Origin: Halorubrum aidingense JCM 13560
GTDB lineage: Archaea > Halobacteriota > Halobacteria > Halobacteriales > Haloferacaceae
Reading direction: 5' to 3'
DNA length: 40,025 nucleotides
Assembly: GCF_000336995.1 (NCBI RefSeq)
Contig: NZ_AOJI01000032.1
Location: 17,149 to 57,173, forward strand
The notes beneath the pieces were generated by a model. That model searched no databases. It saw only the letters and a program-made list of their open reading frames with translations, and had not been told where the DNA came from. Numbering within the stretch: the first letter of the stretch is position 1; each line of letters opens with the position of its first letter. The translations under genes were made by a program, and so were the position numbers. This document shows, one piece after another, positions 7,734-16,039 of this stretch.

Positions 7734-9308
7734 ATGCAGCACGGAGACACCCCTACCCCGATCGATCGCTTCGCTGGTATCCTCGCCCAGCTGTGGTCTC
7801 GCACAGCACCCGTCCGCGACCGGGTCAGAGCCCGGTTCGAGGTCGACACCCGATCGCTCGCAGCCGTGCGGATCGCGCTCGCGCTCACCCTCCTTTTCGA
7901 TCTCGTCCACCGCGCGGGCCACATCGAACTGTTCTACACCGATGCCGGCGCGTACCCGCTCAGAGCGTTCGAACTCACCTACACGCAGTACAACGGGCTG
8001 TCGATCCACGCGCTCTCGGGCGATCTGTGGTTCCAACAGGCGCTGTTCGCCTGTGCGGGCCTGTTCGCGATCGCCTTCCTCGTCGGGTACCGGACTCGGC
8101 TGGTCGGCGCGGTCTCGTTCCTGCTGATGGTCTCGCTGCACGCGCGCAACCCCGCCGTGCTCAACGGGGGCGACCGCCTGTTCCTCGTCCTGTTTTTCGT
8201 CGCGCTCGTGGCGCCGCTCGGCGAGCGGTGGTCGATCGACGCCCGCCGTCGCGGCACGGCGCGGGCGACGGTCGTCAGCTTCGGGACGGTCGCGTTGCTC
8301 GTCCAGCCGCTCGTCGTGTTCAGCGCCAACGCGATCAAGAAACACGCCGGCGACACGTGGTACGCCGGCGAGGCGCTGCAGATCGCGATGGCGAACGACA
8401 CGATGACCATCTTCCTCGGGAACGTGATCGCCGACTACCCGACGCTGCTCACCGCGCTCAACTACGGCTGGGTGACGCTGCTGTCCGGTTCGGTCCTGTT
8501 TCTCCTCGTTCCCGTCGGTCGAATCCGCATGCTCGCCGCCTTCGCGTACATCGGCGCATTCCTCGGCATGGCGACCGCGATGACCGTCGGGCTCTTCCCG
8601 CTCGTGCTCACCGCCTCGATCATTCCGTACCTCCCCGCGGTCTTCTGGGACACAGCCGCGAGATACGTCCCGGCTCGGTGGACCGATCGGCTCCCCTCCG
8701 CGACGGCTCTCGGACCGCTCGACCGGCCGCCCGTCGAGCACCGTCTCACTGCGGCCCTGCGCGCCCGCGGCTACGACGACGCCGTCTCGTACGCGTTCGC
8801 GTACGGGCGATCGCTGCTCACGGTGTTCGGCTTCATGGTGGTCGTCTGGATCCTGGTGTTCGGCGCCGCCGACGTCGCCGAGGCGGACGTCCCCGACCAG
8901 ATCGATCACGACCACCTCGACCAGCAGAGCTGGGGACTGTACGCCCCGAACCCCTCGTCGTCGTACAGCTGGTACATCCCGGAGGCGGAACTCGCGAACG
9001 GGTCGAGCATCGACGCGCGCGACGGCGGCGCCGTCACCTTCGACCGACCGCCGGACGCCTCCGACGAGTACGACACCTTCCGCCATCGGAAGTTCCTGCA
9101 GGCCGTTCGCGACGCCGAACAGGGAAGCATCGCGCAGGGGTACGCCGACTGGATGTGCCGGCAGGCGGCCGACCACACCGGCGCGACCGTCGAGCGGGTC
9201 ACCGTCTATCGGATGATCCAAGACAGCCCCGTCAACGGCGAGTTCGACTCGGAGCCCAGCCGGCGGACGGTCATCGAGTACGACTGCTCGACTCAGACCG
9301 TGGTGTGA
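7734..9308 (+). CDS. HTTM-domain membrane protein (vitamin K gamma-carboxylase-like)
   Basis: A 524-residue polytopic membrane protein of the HTTM (horizontally transferred transmembrane) domain family, which is related to vitamin K-dependent gamma-glutamyl carboxylase. Residues about 35-310 hold the transmembrane bundle, with family hallmarks LAAVRIALALTLLFDL at its start, the aromatic, short-loop segment ALFACAGLFAIAFLVGYRTR, and NAIKKHAGDTWYAGEAL around residues 200-217. The C-terminal third has one further hydrophobic helix (GFMVVVWILVFGAA) and then a soluble, presumably extracytoplasmic domain of about 140 residues with two Cys. Carboxylase activity is unproven for most prokaryotic HTTM proteins. 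ATG 7734 is preferred because it directly precedes the hydrophilic lead-in and follows a TATA-like element; the open frame upstream is the shadow of the preceding gene. Confidence 0.85.
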   Translation: MQHGDTPTPIDRFAGILAQLWSRTAPVRDRVRARFEVDTRSLAAVRIALALTLLFDLVHRAGHIELFYTDAGAYPLRAFELTYTQYNGLSIHALSGDLWFQQALFACAGLFAIAFLVGYRTRLVGAVSFLLMVSLHARNPAVLNGGDRLFLVLFFVALVAPLGERWSIDARRRGTARATVVSFGTVALLVQPLVVFSANAIKKHAGDTWYAGEALQIAMANDTMTIFLGNVIADYPTLLTALNYGWVTLLSGSVLFLLVPVGRIRMLAAFAYIGAFLGMATAMTVGLFPLVLTASIIPYLPAVFWDTAARYVPARWTDRLPSATALGPLDRPPVEHRLTAALRARGYDDAVSYAFAYGRSLLTVFGFMVVVWILVFGAADVAEADVPDQIDHDHLDQQSWGLYAPNPSSSYSWYIPEAELANGSSIDARDGGAVTFDRPPDASDEYDTFRHRKFLQAVRDAEQGSIAQGYADWMCRQAADHTGATVERVTVYRMIQDSPVNGEFDSEPSRRTVIEYDCSTQTVV

Positions 9309-9360
9309 GCGCCGGAGCCGTCAGTCGAGCCTCACGGATGCGGATCGATTTATAAGGGTG

Positions 9361-9602
9361 TGTGCTGTCTCCCCGATTTGAACTCACTCGCTCACTACGT
9401 TCGCTCGCTGCTCAAATCGGCTTGGTGTCGTTTCTTCACCCGCTCGCTGTCGCTCGGGGATTCAGAATATGCCGCCTCCCCGATTTGAAACGCGTGAGAC
9501 TCCCTCCGGTCGTCTCACTGTTCCCCGCTCGCTTTGCTCGCGGGGACGGGGGACAACTCGATCTTCAGCCGAAGCTCGCGATGCAGATCGCGTCGAAAAG
9601 TA
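9361..9602. repeat. tRNA-Phe-derived repeats and hairpins
   Basis: The 15-mer CTCCCCGATTTGAAC, taken from the T arm and acceptor end of tRNA-Phe, occurs at 9369-9383 and in the intact gene at 9609-9623; all but its final C also occurs at 9475-9489. The first copy pairs with GCTCAAATCGG at 9410-9420 to form a hairpin enclosing a CTCGCTCACTACGTTCGCTCGC-like loop of the type common in haloarchaea. The area looks like the debris of repeated insertion or recombination at a tRNA attachment site. No integrase gene is visible in the window. Confidence 0.7.
9468..9577 (-). pseudogene. Broken tRNA-Phe copy split by a hairpin-containing insertion
   Basis: Positions 9468-9489 are identical to 9601-9622, covering the 3' flank, acceptor 3' strand and part of the T arm of tRNA-Phe. 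Positions 9546-9577 match the T stem, variable loop and anticodon arm (about 9622-9654), including the GAA anticodon, with a few substitutions. Between them lies a 56-bp insertion (9490-9545) with two inverted repeats: GTGAGAC/GTCTCAC and CCCCGC/GCGGGG. The D arm and 5' acceptor strand are missing, so it cannot fold as a tRNA. It is probably a decayed partial duplication made when an element used tRNA-Phe as its attachment site. Confidence 0.65.
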
Positions 9603-9676
9603 TGCCGCCTCCCCGATTTGAACGGGGGACAGCTCGATCTTCAGTCGAGTGCTCTCCCAGTCTGAGCTAAGGCGGC
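9603..9676 (-). tRNA. tRNA-Phe(GAA)
   Basis: A complete 74-nt cloverleaf on the minus strand. The acceptor stem is GCCGCCU/AGGCGGC with discriminator A, the D stem GCUC/GAGC, the anticodon stem CUCGA/UCGAG with loop CUGAAGA (anticodon GAA), and the T stem CCCCG/CGGGG with loop UUCAAAU. CCA is not encoded and no intron is seen. Fragments of the same gene are duplicated immediately downstream (9361-9602). Confidence 0.96.
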
Positions 9677-9815
9677 TCGCATCTCCACCAACGGCGATTC
9701 GAGACAAAAGGATTTCGAAAGCCGTCGCCCGATCGGGCGACGGCGAGGGATCGGCGGACGCGGCGCTCGCGGTTGTTGCTCGTGCCGCTCGCGACGTTGC
9801 TCGCAGCAGCAGAAA

Positions 9816-9886
9816 TGGGACCGCCCGGATTCGAACCGGGGTCACGGGCACCCAAGGCCCGGAGTATACCACTAACCCACGGTCCC
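9816..9886 (-). tRNA. tRNA-Pro(UGG)
   Basis: A 71-nt cloverleaf on the minus strand. The acceptor stem is GGGACCG/CGGUCCC with discriminator A, the anticodon stem CGGGC/GCCCG with loop CUUGGGU (anticodon UGG), and the T stem CCCGG/CCGGG with loop UUCGAAU. CCA is not encoded. It lies 139 bp upstream of tRNA-Phe on the same strand, so the two may be cotranscribed. Confidence 0.95.
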
Positions 9887-9998
9887 GCATCTCTCTGTAC
9901 CCGGATGAACCGGTAAAGCGTTTCGTTCGACGGGGCGGTTCGGAGTGACTCGGCGGGACGGTCGACTGTGCTATACCCGCCCCTGCCGGGCCGTGCGG

Positions 9999-11909
9999 TC
10001 ACACACCCCAAAAGAACACGATCTCCAGCGTCGTCACGACGGTCAAGAGTAGCTGTAGCGGCCCGCCGAGCCGGACGAAGTCCGTGAACTTGTACCCGCC
10101 GGGGCCGTACACCATCAGGTTCGTCTGGTACCCGATCGGGGTGAGCATCGCCGTCGACGCCGCGAACGTTACCGCGAGCACGAACGAGAACGGATCCGCG
10201 CCGATCGCCTCGGCCGTGTCGACGGCGACGGGGATCATCAACACGACGCTCGCGTTGTTGCTGACGACGTTCGTGACGAGCGCGGTGAACAGGTAGAAGA
10301 GCCCCAACACGATCACGGCGTCGAAACCGCCGGCGGACGCGACGACGACGCTCGCGAGCCACTCGGCGGCGCCCGTCCGCTCCATCGAGACGCCGAGGGG
10401 GATGAGCCCGGCCAGCAGGACGATCACGCCCCAGTCGACGGCGGAGTACACCTCGTTCGGCTTCACGCAGCCGGTCGCCACCATGGCGACGATACCGCCG
10501 AGCGCGGTCACGAGGATCGGGGCGATCCCCGCCGCCGCCAACCCGACGACGGCGGCGACGATCCCGAGTGCGATTGGGATCTTTCGCGTCCGGAAGTCGG
10601 GGCGCGTCAACCGACCGCCGACGATGAAGTGCCGGTCGTTGCTGAGACGCCGGATAGTGTCTTCGGTCGCCTGTACGAGCAACGTGTCTCCGGCACGGAG
10701 GTGCCGCTCGTCCATCCGCGCGTGAATGACGCGCCCGCCCCGCCGGATCGCGAGGACGGTCGCGTCGTACCGGTTCCGGAAGTTGAGCGTCTCCAACGTC
10801 TCGCCGATGAGCGACGCCTCCGGAGAGATGACCACTTCGACGAGGCTCTGTTCGGTCTCCGCGTCGATCGCCTCGGTCTCGGTCGCGAGCTGCTCGTCGG
10901 TCACCTCGGCGTCGGGCGCGAGGTCGAGTCCCTCGGCGTCGACGAGCGTCATGAGGCTCTCGCGGTCCGTCCGCAACACCAACACGTCGCCCTCGCGGAT
11001 CTCTTTCGGCCCGAGCGGCTCCGTGAACGCCCGATCGTTCCGGACGAGTTGAACGATATCGGCGTCGACGTCGAGTGATTCGAGGCTCCGATAGACGGTC
11101 TGTCCGACGAACGGCGAGTCGCCGCGGACGACGACCTCCGTCAGGTACTCGGTCATCTCGAACTCCTCGATCAGCTCCTCGTCGATCCGGATCCGCTCCG
11201 GGAGCAGGGAGGGCCCGACGGTCGCGAGGTAGACGCCGCCGGTGAGCAACACGACAAGCCCGAGCTGGGTGAACTCGAACATCGAGAACGGGTGACCGAT
11301 GAGCCGCGCCGACACGTCCGACGCGAGGATGCTCGTCGACGTGCCGACGAGCGTCAACATCCCGCCGAGCATCGCCATGAACGACACCGGCATCAGGAGC
11401 TTCGACGGCGACACCCCCGTCTGTTTCGAGATCGCCAGTACCATCGGGATCATGATGGCGACGACCGGCGTGTTGTTGATGAACCCGGCCGTCCCGCCCG
11501 AGAGTCCGAGCACGGCGAGCAGCTGTTTGAACGGACTGTCACCGAACCGATCGGCGATCTGTCCGCCGATGATGTTGATCAACCCCGATTGTCGGATCCC
11601 CTCGCTCAACACGAACATCGCGAGGACGGTCACCGTCGCGGAACTGGAAAAGCCCCCGACCCCGGTCGCCGCGTCGACGCGAGTCCAGGGCTCCAGAGCG
11701 ATCAGCGCGACCATCACGCCGATCGCGGTGATGTCGATCGGCACCGGCTCGGTGACGAAGAGGAAAAGCGCCACCGCGACGATCGCGAACAGCAGGAGAA
11801 TATCGACGGTCAGCGGCGGGATCGACGCCGAAGCGCCGGTCAACGGCGCTCCCGTCGGTAGCGTTCCCGTGACCAGCGCTTCGGTTGGCAACGCCCCCGT
11901 CGAAGGCAT
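9999..11909 (-). CDS. SLC13/DASS-type permease with two RCK_C (TrkA-C) domains
   Basis: A 636-residue secondary transporter. Residues about 20-210 form the first set of transmembrane helices (including SEGIRQSGLINIIG and INNTPVVAIMIPMV). Residues about 220-410 hold two consecutive cytoplasmic RCK_C domains, recognisable by SPFVGQTV..EGDVLVL and ASLIGETL..AGDTLLVQ. The remainder is the second membrane half, with a matching motif TNVVSNNASVVLMIPVAV. The inverted-repeat INNTPVV/SNNASVV pairs are characteristic of the ion/substrate sites of the SLC13 superfamily. Likely substrates are di- or tricarboxylates, sulfate or another anion; sequence alone does not decide. ATG 11909 is chosen over a TTG two codons upstream. 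It sits alone upstream of the tRNA pair. Confidence 0.88.
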   Translation of the reverse strand: MPSTGALPTEALVTGTLPTGAPLTGASASIPPLTVDILLLFAIVAVALFLFVTEPVPIDITAIGVMVALIALEPWTRVDAATGVGGFSSSATVTVLAMFVLSEGIRQSGLINIIGGQIADRFGDSPFKQLLAVLGLSGGTAGFINNTPVVAIMIPMVLAISKQTGVSPSKLLMPVSFMAMLGGMLTLVGTSTSILASDVSARLIGHPFSMFEFTQLGLVVLLTGGVYLATVGPSLLPERIRIDEELIEEFEMTEYLTEVVVRGDSPFVGQTVYRSLESLDVDADIVQLVRNDRAFTEPLGPKEIREGDVLVLRTDRESLMTLVDAEGLDLAPDAEVTDEQLATETEAIDAETEQSLVEVVISPEASLIGETLETLNFRNRYDATVLAIRRGGRVIHARMDERHLRAGDTLLVQATEDTIRRLSNDRHFIVGGRLTRPDFRTRKIPIALGIVAAVVGLAAAGIAPILVTALGGIVAMVATGCVKPNEVYSAVDWGVIVLLAGLIPLGVSMERTGAAEWLASVVVASAGGFDAVIVLGLFYLFTALVTNVVSNNASVVLMIPVAVDTAEAIGADPFSFVLAVTFAASTAMLTPIGYQTNLMVYGPGGYKFTDFVRLGGPLQLLLTVVTTLEIVFFWGV

Positions 11910-11993
11910 ACGCAACCCTCCGCTCCCGTCGGCAAAAGCATTGACCCCTTGGTCGGCGCGCGCTTCGCCGGTCAGCTCACCACGGCGCCGCGA

Positions 11994-14048
11994 TCACTCC
12001 TCGTCGTCGCGGAGTTCGAGATCGGCGACGATCTCGTAGGGGTCGGTCCCCTTGCGGATCGCATCGAGCATGAAGAACGCCTCGTCCGGCGCGAGAAAGT
12101 GGCGCGTGATCCCGCGACCGAGCGGCGTCGGCGAGAAGCCGTCGATGAACCCCCATTCCAACAGCTTCCCGATCGCGTGTTTCGTCGGCACCTCGCCGAT
12201 CATCCGGTCGTTGAGCCGCTTCGCTTGTTTACCCGCGACGACGATGTTCGCTAACGTCTCCTCGACGGCGGCCGTCTCGTCGTAGTGGGTCGCCACGTCC
12301 TCCATCTCGCCTTTGAGCAGGGTAAACGCGACCTCGTCTTCCGTGCGATCCATCGAGTTGTGATAGATCCCGTCGGGTTCGACGAGGAGGTAGACGCGCC
12401 CGCGGTCGTGGTAGTCCGGCCGGCCGGCGCGCCCGAGCATCTGCGAGAACTCCTGGACGGAGAGCCACTCGATACCCATCGCCAGCGAGTCGAAGATCAC
12501 CTGCGAGGCGGGGAAGTCGACGCCGGCCGCCAGCGCCGCGGTGGTGACGACCGCAGAGAGGTCCTGGTTCCCGAACTGCCGTTCCACCTGTTTGCGGCGC
12601 TTATAGTCGAGCCCGGCGTGGTACGGCGCGGAGTCGTACCGGAGCTTCCGGCTGATCTCGTGACAGCGCCGCCGGGAGTTCGTGAAGATGATCGTCTGTC
12701 CCCGGTACCCCTTCGAGGATTTCGTGTCGAACTCGCGTTTCACGAGTTTGTCGGCGATGTCGGCCTTCTCCCGGCTGTCCGCGAAGGTGACGTGCCGCTC
12801 GATGGGGACGGGCCGCTCCTCGTACTCGATCAGCGTCGCCCGCAGTTTCTCGGCGAGCCACTCGGGATTTCCGACCGTCGCGGAGAGGTAGACGAACTGC
12901 GTGCCGTCGTATCCCGAGTGCGTCTTCATCCGATCCTCGCTGTAGTACTTCAACCGTGAGATGAGCCCGTCGAGCCGGTGACCGCGCTCGCCCTCCTTCA
13001 GGGTGTGGACCTCGTCGATGACGACCGTGCCGACGTCGCCGAGGTCCTTCCCGGTCCGAAGCGCGTGGTCGATCCCCTCGTAGGTGCCGACGATGACGTC
13101 CGCGTGCGGATCGAAGCGGTTGCCGTCGTCGTTCACCCGCGAGGAGCCGACGCGGATCGAGACGTCGAGCAGGTCGCCGTACCGGTCCTCGAAGTCCTCG
13201 TGTTTCTGGTTGGCGAGCGCGACGAGCGGGACCAGAAACAGCAGCTTCCCCTGTCCGTTGAGTGCGCGGTTGACCCCCGACAGCTCTCCGACGAGGGTCT
13301 TCCCAGTCGCCGTCGCGCTCACGACGAGTTGGTCGTCCCCGTCGAGGAGCCCGTTCCGGACCGAGAGGCTCTGGACGGGGAGTAGCTCCTCGAAGCGCCC
13401 CTGGAGGTGCGCGGACAGGTCCGGGTGGAGGTCGAGCTCCGCAGTCTGTACGGGACTCACGTCGTCGACGTTGGCCGACACCTCGTCGTACTTCGTCAGG
13501 TCGGGATCGAGCCCGCCCTGGAGGAGATTGACAATCCGGTCGAGGTCGCCGGCTTCGTACAGCAGCTCTTCGAGGCGCTCCTCGGCGGCGCCCGTGAACG
13601 CGCCCTTGTACGACAGCTCCCGTTCGAGCTCGCGGCGGGCGCAGTCGCGGCAGATCAGCTCGTCGTTGTGCTCGATCGCGGTCTCGGCCGTGATCGGCCC
13701 GTACCGCCCGTCGTTCGCGCAGCGCCGACAGGTCCGAACGGTGAGCGACTCCAGTTGGTAGCCGTCGAGCATCGCTGACAGCCGCTCGCGGCCTTCCGGT
13801 GAGGTCTGCTCGGAGATGCGGATGCGGTCGGCCGCACGGGCGAGGTCGACGAACTCGTCGGGCTGTCGCGGGTGGTCCTCGCCCTCGCGGATGACGCGGA
13901 ACTTGCCCGGACGGGGGCCGGCTGACGTCTCCTTGAGTTCGAGCCGCCCGCGGAGCACCCTGTTGCCGTCGCGGTTCGCGACGACGGTGTAGTCGCTCCG
14001 CGCCTCGTGGAGAAACAGCGTCTCGACCTCTGCCAACTGCTGTGACAC
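11994..14048 (-). CDS. DEAD/DEAH-box helicase with zinc-finger N-terminus (DUF5814-type)
   Basis: A 684-residue superfamily 2 helicase. An N-terminal domain of about 200 residues contains four cysteines in two pairs (107/110 and 133/136) forming a probable zinc finger; I recall this region as DUF5814. The helicase core follows with Walker A ATATGKT at 245-251, DEVH at 345-348, SAT at 389-391 and motif VI QMLGRAGR at 536-543. The C-terminal 130 residues look like a winged-helix/ratchet segment, as in Hel308/Ski2-like helicases. It probably acts on DNA or structured RNA; the exact role is unknown. The start is GTG 14048 (VSQQLAEVE); no better ATG exists nearby. The gene lies immediately downstream of uL16/L10e on the same strand, separated by a 205-bp spacer with tandem repeats. 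Confidence 0.88.
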   Translation of the reverse strand: MSQQLAEVETLFLHEARSDYTVVANRDGNRVLRGRLELKETSAGPRPGKFRVIREGEDHPRQPDEFVDLARAADRIRISEQTSPEGRERLSAMLDGYQLESLTVRTCRRCANDGRYGPITAETAIEHNDELICRDCARRELERELSYKGAFTGAAEERLEELLYEAGDLDRIVNLLQGGLDPDLTKYDEVSANVDDVSPVQTAELDLHPDLSAHLQGRFEELLPVQSLSVRNGLLDGDDQLVVSATATGKTLVGELSGVNRALNGQGKLLFLVPLVALANQKHEDFEDRYGDLLDVSIRVGSSRVNDDGNRFDPHADVIVGTYEGIDHALRTGKDLGDVGTVVIDEVHTLKEGERGHRLDGLISRLKYYSEDRMKTHSGYDGTQFVYLSATVGNPEWLAEKLRATLIEYEERPVPIERHVTFADSREKADIADKLVKREFDTKSSKGYRGQTIIFTNSRRRCHEISRKLRYDSAPYHAGLDYKRRKQVERQFGNQDLSAVVTTAALAAGVDFPASQVIFDSLAMGIEWLSVQEFSQMLGRAGRPDYHDRGRVYLLVEPDGIYHNSMDRTEDEVAFTLLKGEMEDVATHYDETAAVEETLANIVVAGKQAKRLNDRMIGEVPTKHAIGKLLEWGFIDGFSPTPLGRGITRHFLAPDEAFFMLDAIRKGTDPYEIVADLELRDDEE

Positions 14049-14119
14049 TGCCCGTCGGTACGCGAGGGAGGTATTTCAGGAGTTCGGCTCACCGTGTGAC
14101 GGCGACGCACCGTACGAAC

Positions 14120-14203
14120 GCGGCCGCTCGGCGGTCGGGTGCGATCGCTCGGCGATCGAGTGCGGCCGCTCGGCGATCGAGTGCGGCCGCTCGGCGATCG
14201 AGG
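14120..14203. repeat. Four 21-bp tandem repeats in an intergenic spacer
   Basis: Four head-to-tail 21-bp units (14120-14140, 14141-14161, 14162-14182, 14183-14203) share the core GCTCGGCGATCGAG; the first two differ by a few bases. Each unit contains a CGATCG or CGGCCG palindrome. They lie between the helicase start and the end of uL16/L10e. Confidence 0.9.
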
Positions 14204-14253
14204 TCGACAGACGGCGGTGAGGCCCGCCTCAAAACGTGTCGCGGGGGAGTCGT

Positions 14254-14784
14254 CTACGAGACGAGCAGTTCCTCGCCGCGGTCGACCGTGATCCGGCACG
14301 GCGGCGAGAGCTTGTTGTACGCGCGGCGGAAGGCCTCCTTCACGGCGGCGGCCTGGTCGACGTCGCAGTAGGCGGTGAAGACGACGTCGTCCTTGTTCAG
14401 GCGGGCGGCGGTGCCGACCGGCTTCCCGAACGCCTGCCGCATCCCGTCGGAGACACGGTCCGCGCCGGCGCCGGTCGCCTGTTTGTTCTCCCGGATGACC
14501 TGGTGGGGGAACTTGCGGAGGGTCATCTTGTAGTTGCCCTCGCCGAGCTCCTTGATGAGGTGTCGGTTCGCCGAGAGGCGCGAGCTCTCCAGCGAGCCGT
14601 GCCGGATCTGAAGCTCCTCCTCGACGCGGAGGCTGATCTGGACGGGGTAATCGTCCGGCTCCGCGGACAGATCGCCCATGTTGTGCTGGGCGATCTTGGA
14701 GCCGGGAATGCCCGTGATGTATTCGCGGCGGGTGTACGACGGCTTGTCGATCGTCCGATACATAGAGGCGGGTTTGTCAGACAT
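14254..14784 (-). CDS. rpl10e: 50S ribosomal protein uL16 (archaeal L10e)
   Basis: A 176-residue archaeal/eukaryotic-type uL16, the normal length. Conserved segments are [16 protein letters not shown] at the N-terminus, [13 protein letters not shown] around residues 24-36, SARL-like [10 protein letters not shown] near 67-76, and [11 protein letters not shown] in the loop that approaches the peptidyl-transferase/tRNA region. It is a component of the large ribosomal subunit. ATG 14784 gives the family start [10 protein letters not shown]. Minus-strand GCTTTATC at 14817-14824 may be the TATA box, leaving a roughly 10-nt leader. The helicase gene follows on the same strand. Confidence 0.96.
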   Translation of the reverse strand: MSDKPASMYRTIDKPSYTRREYITGIPGSKIAQHNMGDLSAEPDDYPVQISLRVEEELQIRHGSLESSRLSANRHLIKELGEGNYKMTLRKFPHQVIRENKQATGAGADRVSDGMRQAFGKPVGTAARLNKDDVVFTAYCDVDQAAAVKEAFRRAYNKLSPPCRITVDRGEELLVS

Positions 14785-14917
14785 GGCTACTTGTCCGATG
14801 TAGCCCCCGCTGCGGCGATAAAGCCTTCGATACCGCGGCGTCATCGGATCTCGGCGGCGAACCGCGGTGCGCGGCGAACGCGCTCGCAACACGCGCTCCT
14901 CCGGCACTCCTCCGGGA

Positions 14918-15769
14918 TCAGTCCTCCGGCGTCGGTTCGAGCGCGACGTGATCGAACCCCCGGTCCGCGAGCCGTTCGGCGGCCCGACCCGTGATCGACG
15001 GGGCGACGAGGATTCCGCGAACGGCGGGAGAGGGGTCGTCACGGGCGGCATCGGAACCGCTGTCGTCGCCGTCGTCACCGTCGTCACCGTCGTCACCGTC
15101 GCCACCGTCGTCACCGTTGCCACCGTCGTCGCCGCCGTCGCCGCGTTCTTCCGCCGTTGCCCCCAGCTCCTCGCGGAGCGCCCGGACGTACCTGGCCAAC
15201 TGACCGACCGCGTCCGGTCCCACCCGCCGGCGCTTCAACTCGACGACGACCGGGGTGCCGTCGGCGTCGACGCCGAAGATGTCCATCGGACCGGCGCTGG
15301 AGGGGCGCTCGGTCGCCGTCGGCTCGAACCCCGGCTCGATCAGGTCCGGTCGTTCGAGGATCCGGGTTCGGAGGTCCTCTTCGCTGCCGTGAAGCGTGAG
15401 GTCGCGGCCGCCCGTGACGGCCATCGCGGAGAGCTGGTGGACCCGCTCGAAGCGGACCGTCAGGGTCTCGTCGGGGTTCGTTCGCGTCGAGCGAACCCGG
15501 AGCCGTCCCTCGCGGACCGCGGCGCGGTGTTCCGAGCCCGGCGGCTGCCAGTTGACGGGCTGGCGCCCCTCGTCGGTGTGGACGAGGGCGGCGCCGTCGG
15601 GCTTCAACACGAGCAGCCGGTCGCCGATCCCGAGATCGGAGGCGGCTCGACCCTCATACGCGACCGTACAGCGGCCGAAGACGCTTATCAGGTCGCCGCG
15701 CTCGAAGGCGTCCTCCAGCTCCCAGAGGGCCTCGCGGTGGCTCGGGTCGTGGACGCTCGTGACTGTCAC
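14918..15769 (-). CDS. nucS: Mismatch-specific endonuclease NucS/EndoMS with Asp-Gly insertion
   Basis: A 283-residue NucS, about 30 residues longer than is usual for the family. Residues 1-115 form the N-terminal DNA-binding beta domain. The C-terminal RecB-like nuclease domain carries Asp163 (PMDIFGVD) and the ELK motif at 177-179, i.e. the D..ExK metal site. The family cleaves mismatched double-stranded DNA or branched substrates and works with the PCNA clamp. The extra length is a simple Asp/Gly tract at about residues 210-240, encoded by 9-bp-like microrepeats (about 15058-15142), between [12 protein letters not shown] and the last helix-strand element. GTG 15769 (VTVTSVHDP) is chosen because the upstream in-frame ATG at 15865 falls in the repeat region. 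Confidence 0.9.
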   Translation of the reverse strand: MTVTSVHDPSHREALWELEDAFERGDLISVFGRCTVAYEGRAASDLGIGDRLLVLKPDGAALVHTDEGRQPVNWQPPGSEHRAAVREGRLRVRSTRTNPDETLTVRFERVHQLSAMAVTGGRDLTLHGSEEDLRTRILERPDLIEPGFEPTATERPSSAGPMDIFGVDADGTPVVVELKRRRVGPDAVGQLARYVRALREELGATAEERGDGGDDGGNGDDGGDGDDGDDGDDGDDSGSDAARDDPSPAVRGILVAPSITGRAAERLADRGFDHVALEPTPED

Positions 15770-15820
15770 TGAGAGATGTAGGCCGGTGTCGTTGAAAAAG
15801 GGCTCGCGGGACCGCAACCT

Positions 15821-15868
15821 CGCGCCTCTCCAATCTCGCGCCTCTCCAATCTCGCGCCTCCTCAACCT
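15821..15868. repeat. Three 16-bp tandem repeats
   Basis: Units 15821-15836 and 15837-15852 are identical (CGCGCCTCTCCAATCT); 15853-15868 is a diverged third unit. They merge into the structured repeat that follows. Confidence 0.88.
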
Positions 15869-16026
15869 CGTCAGTCGCCCTCCGCGTTGCTCCGGGCGAC
15901 TGACTCCCTCGCGCGTTACTCCTCGCGCCCGGGGGGCGCTCGGAGGCGCGCAGGGCGAGAGCTTTGCTCTCGCTTGCAGCCGGCGGCAAAGCCGCCGCCG
16001 CCGCCACCGCAGTATTCGTTTATAAA
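15853..16026. repeat. Structured dispersed repeat, copy A
   Basis: In order: a CCTC..CARCCTCGTC lead (15858-15871), a hairpin with a 9-bp stem (15872-15880 with 15894-15902), the shared block GACTCCCTCGCGC, a second GC-rich inverted repeat (GCGCCC/GGGCGC-like, about 15925-15940), further stem-loops (GAGAGC/GCTCTC; GGCGGC/GCCGCC) and finally GCCACCGCA followed by TTTATAAA at 16019-16026. The same order of elements is found at 19200-19315. It fills the gap between nucS and ahcY. Confidence 0.6.
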
Positions 16027-16039
16027 TGGCGCCGACCGC

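Noticed and set aside
9462..9890. Open frames across the tRNA region
   Set aside because: They are read through tRNA genes and tRNA debris; no family is recognisable.
15058..15142. Possible CRISPR-like or microsatellite array
   Set aside because: The repeats are in-frame Asp-Gly codons inside NucS, without spacers.
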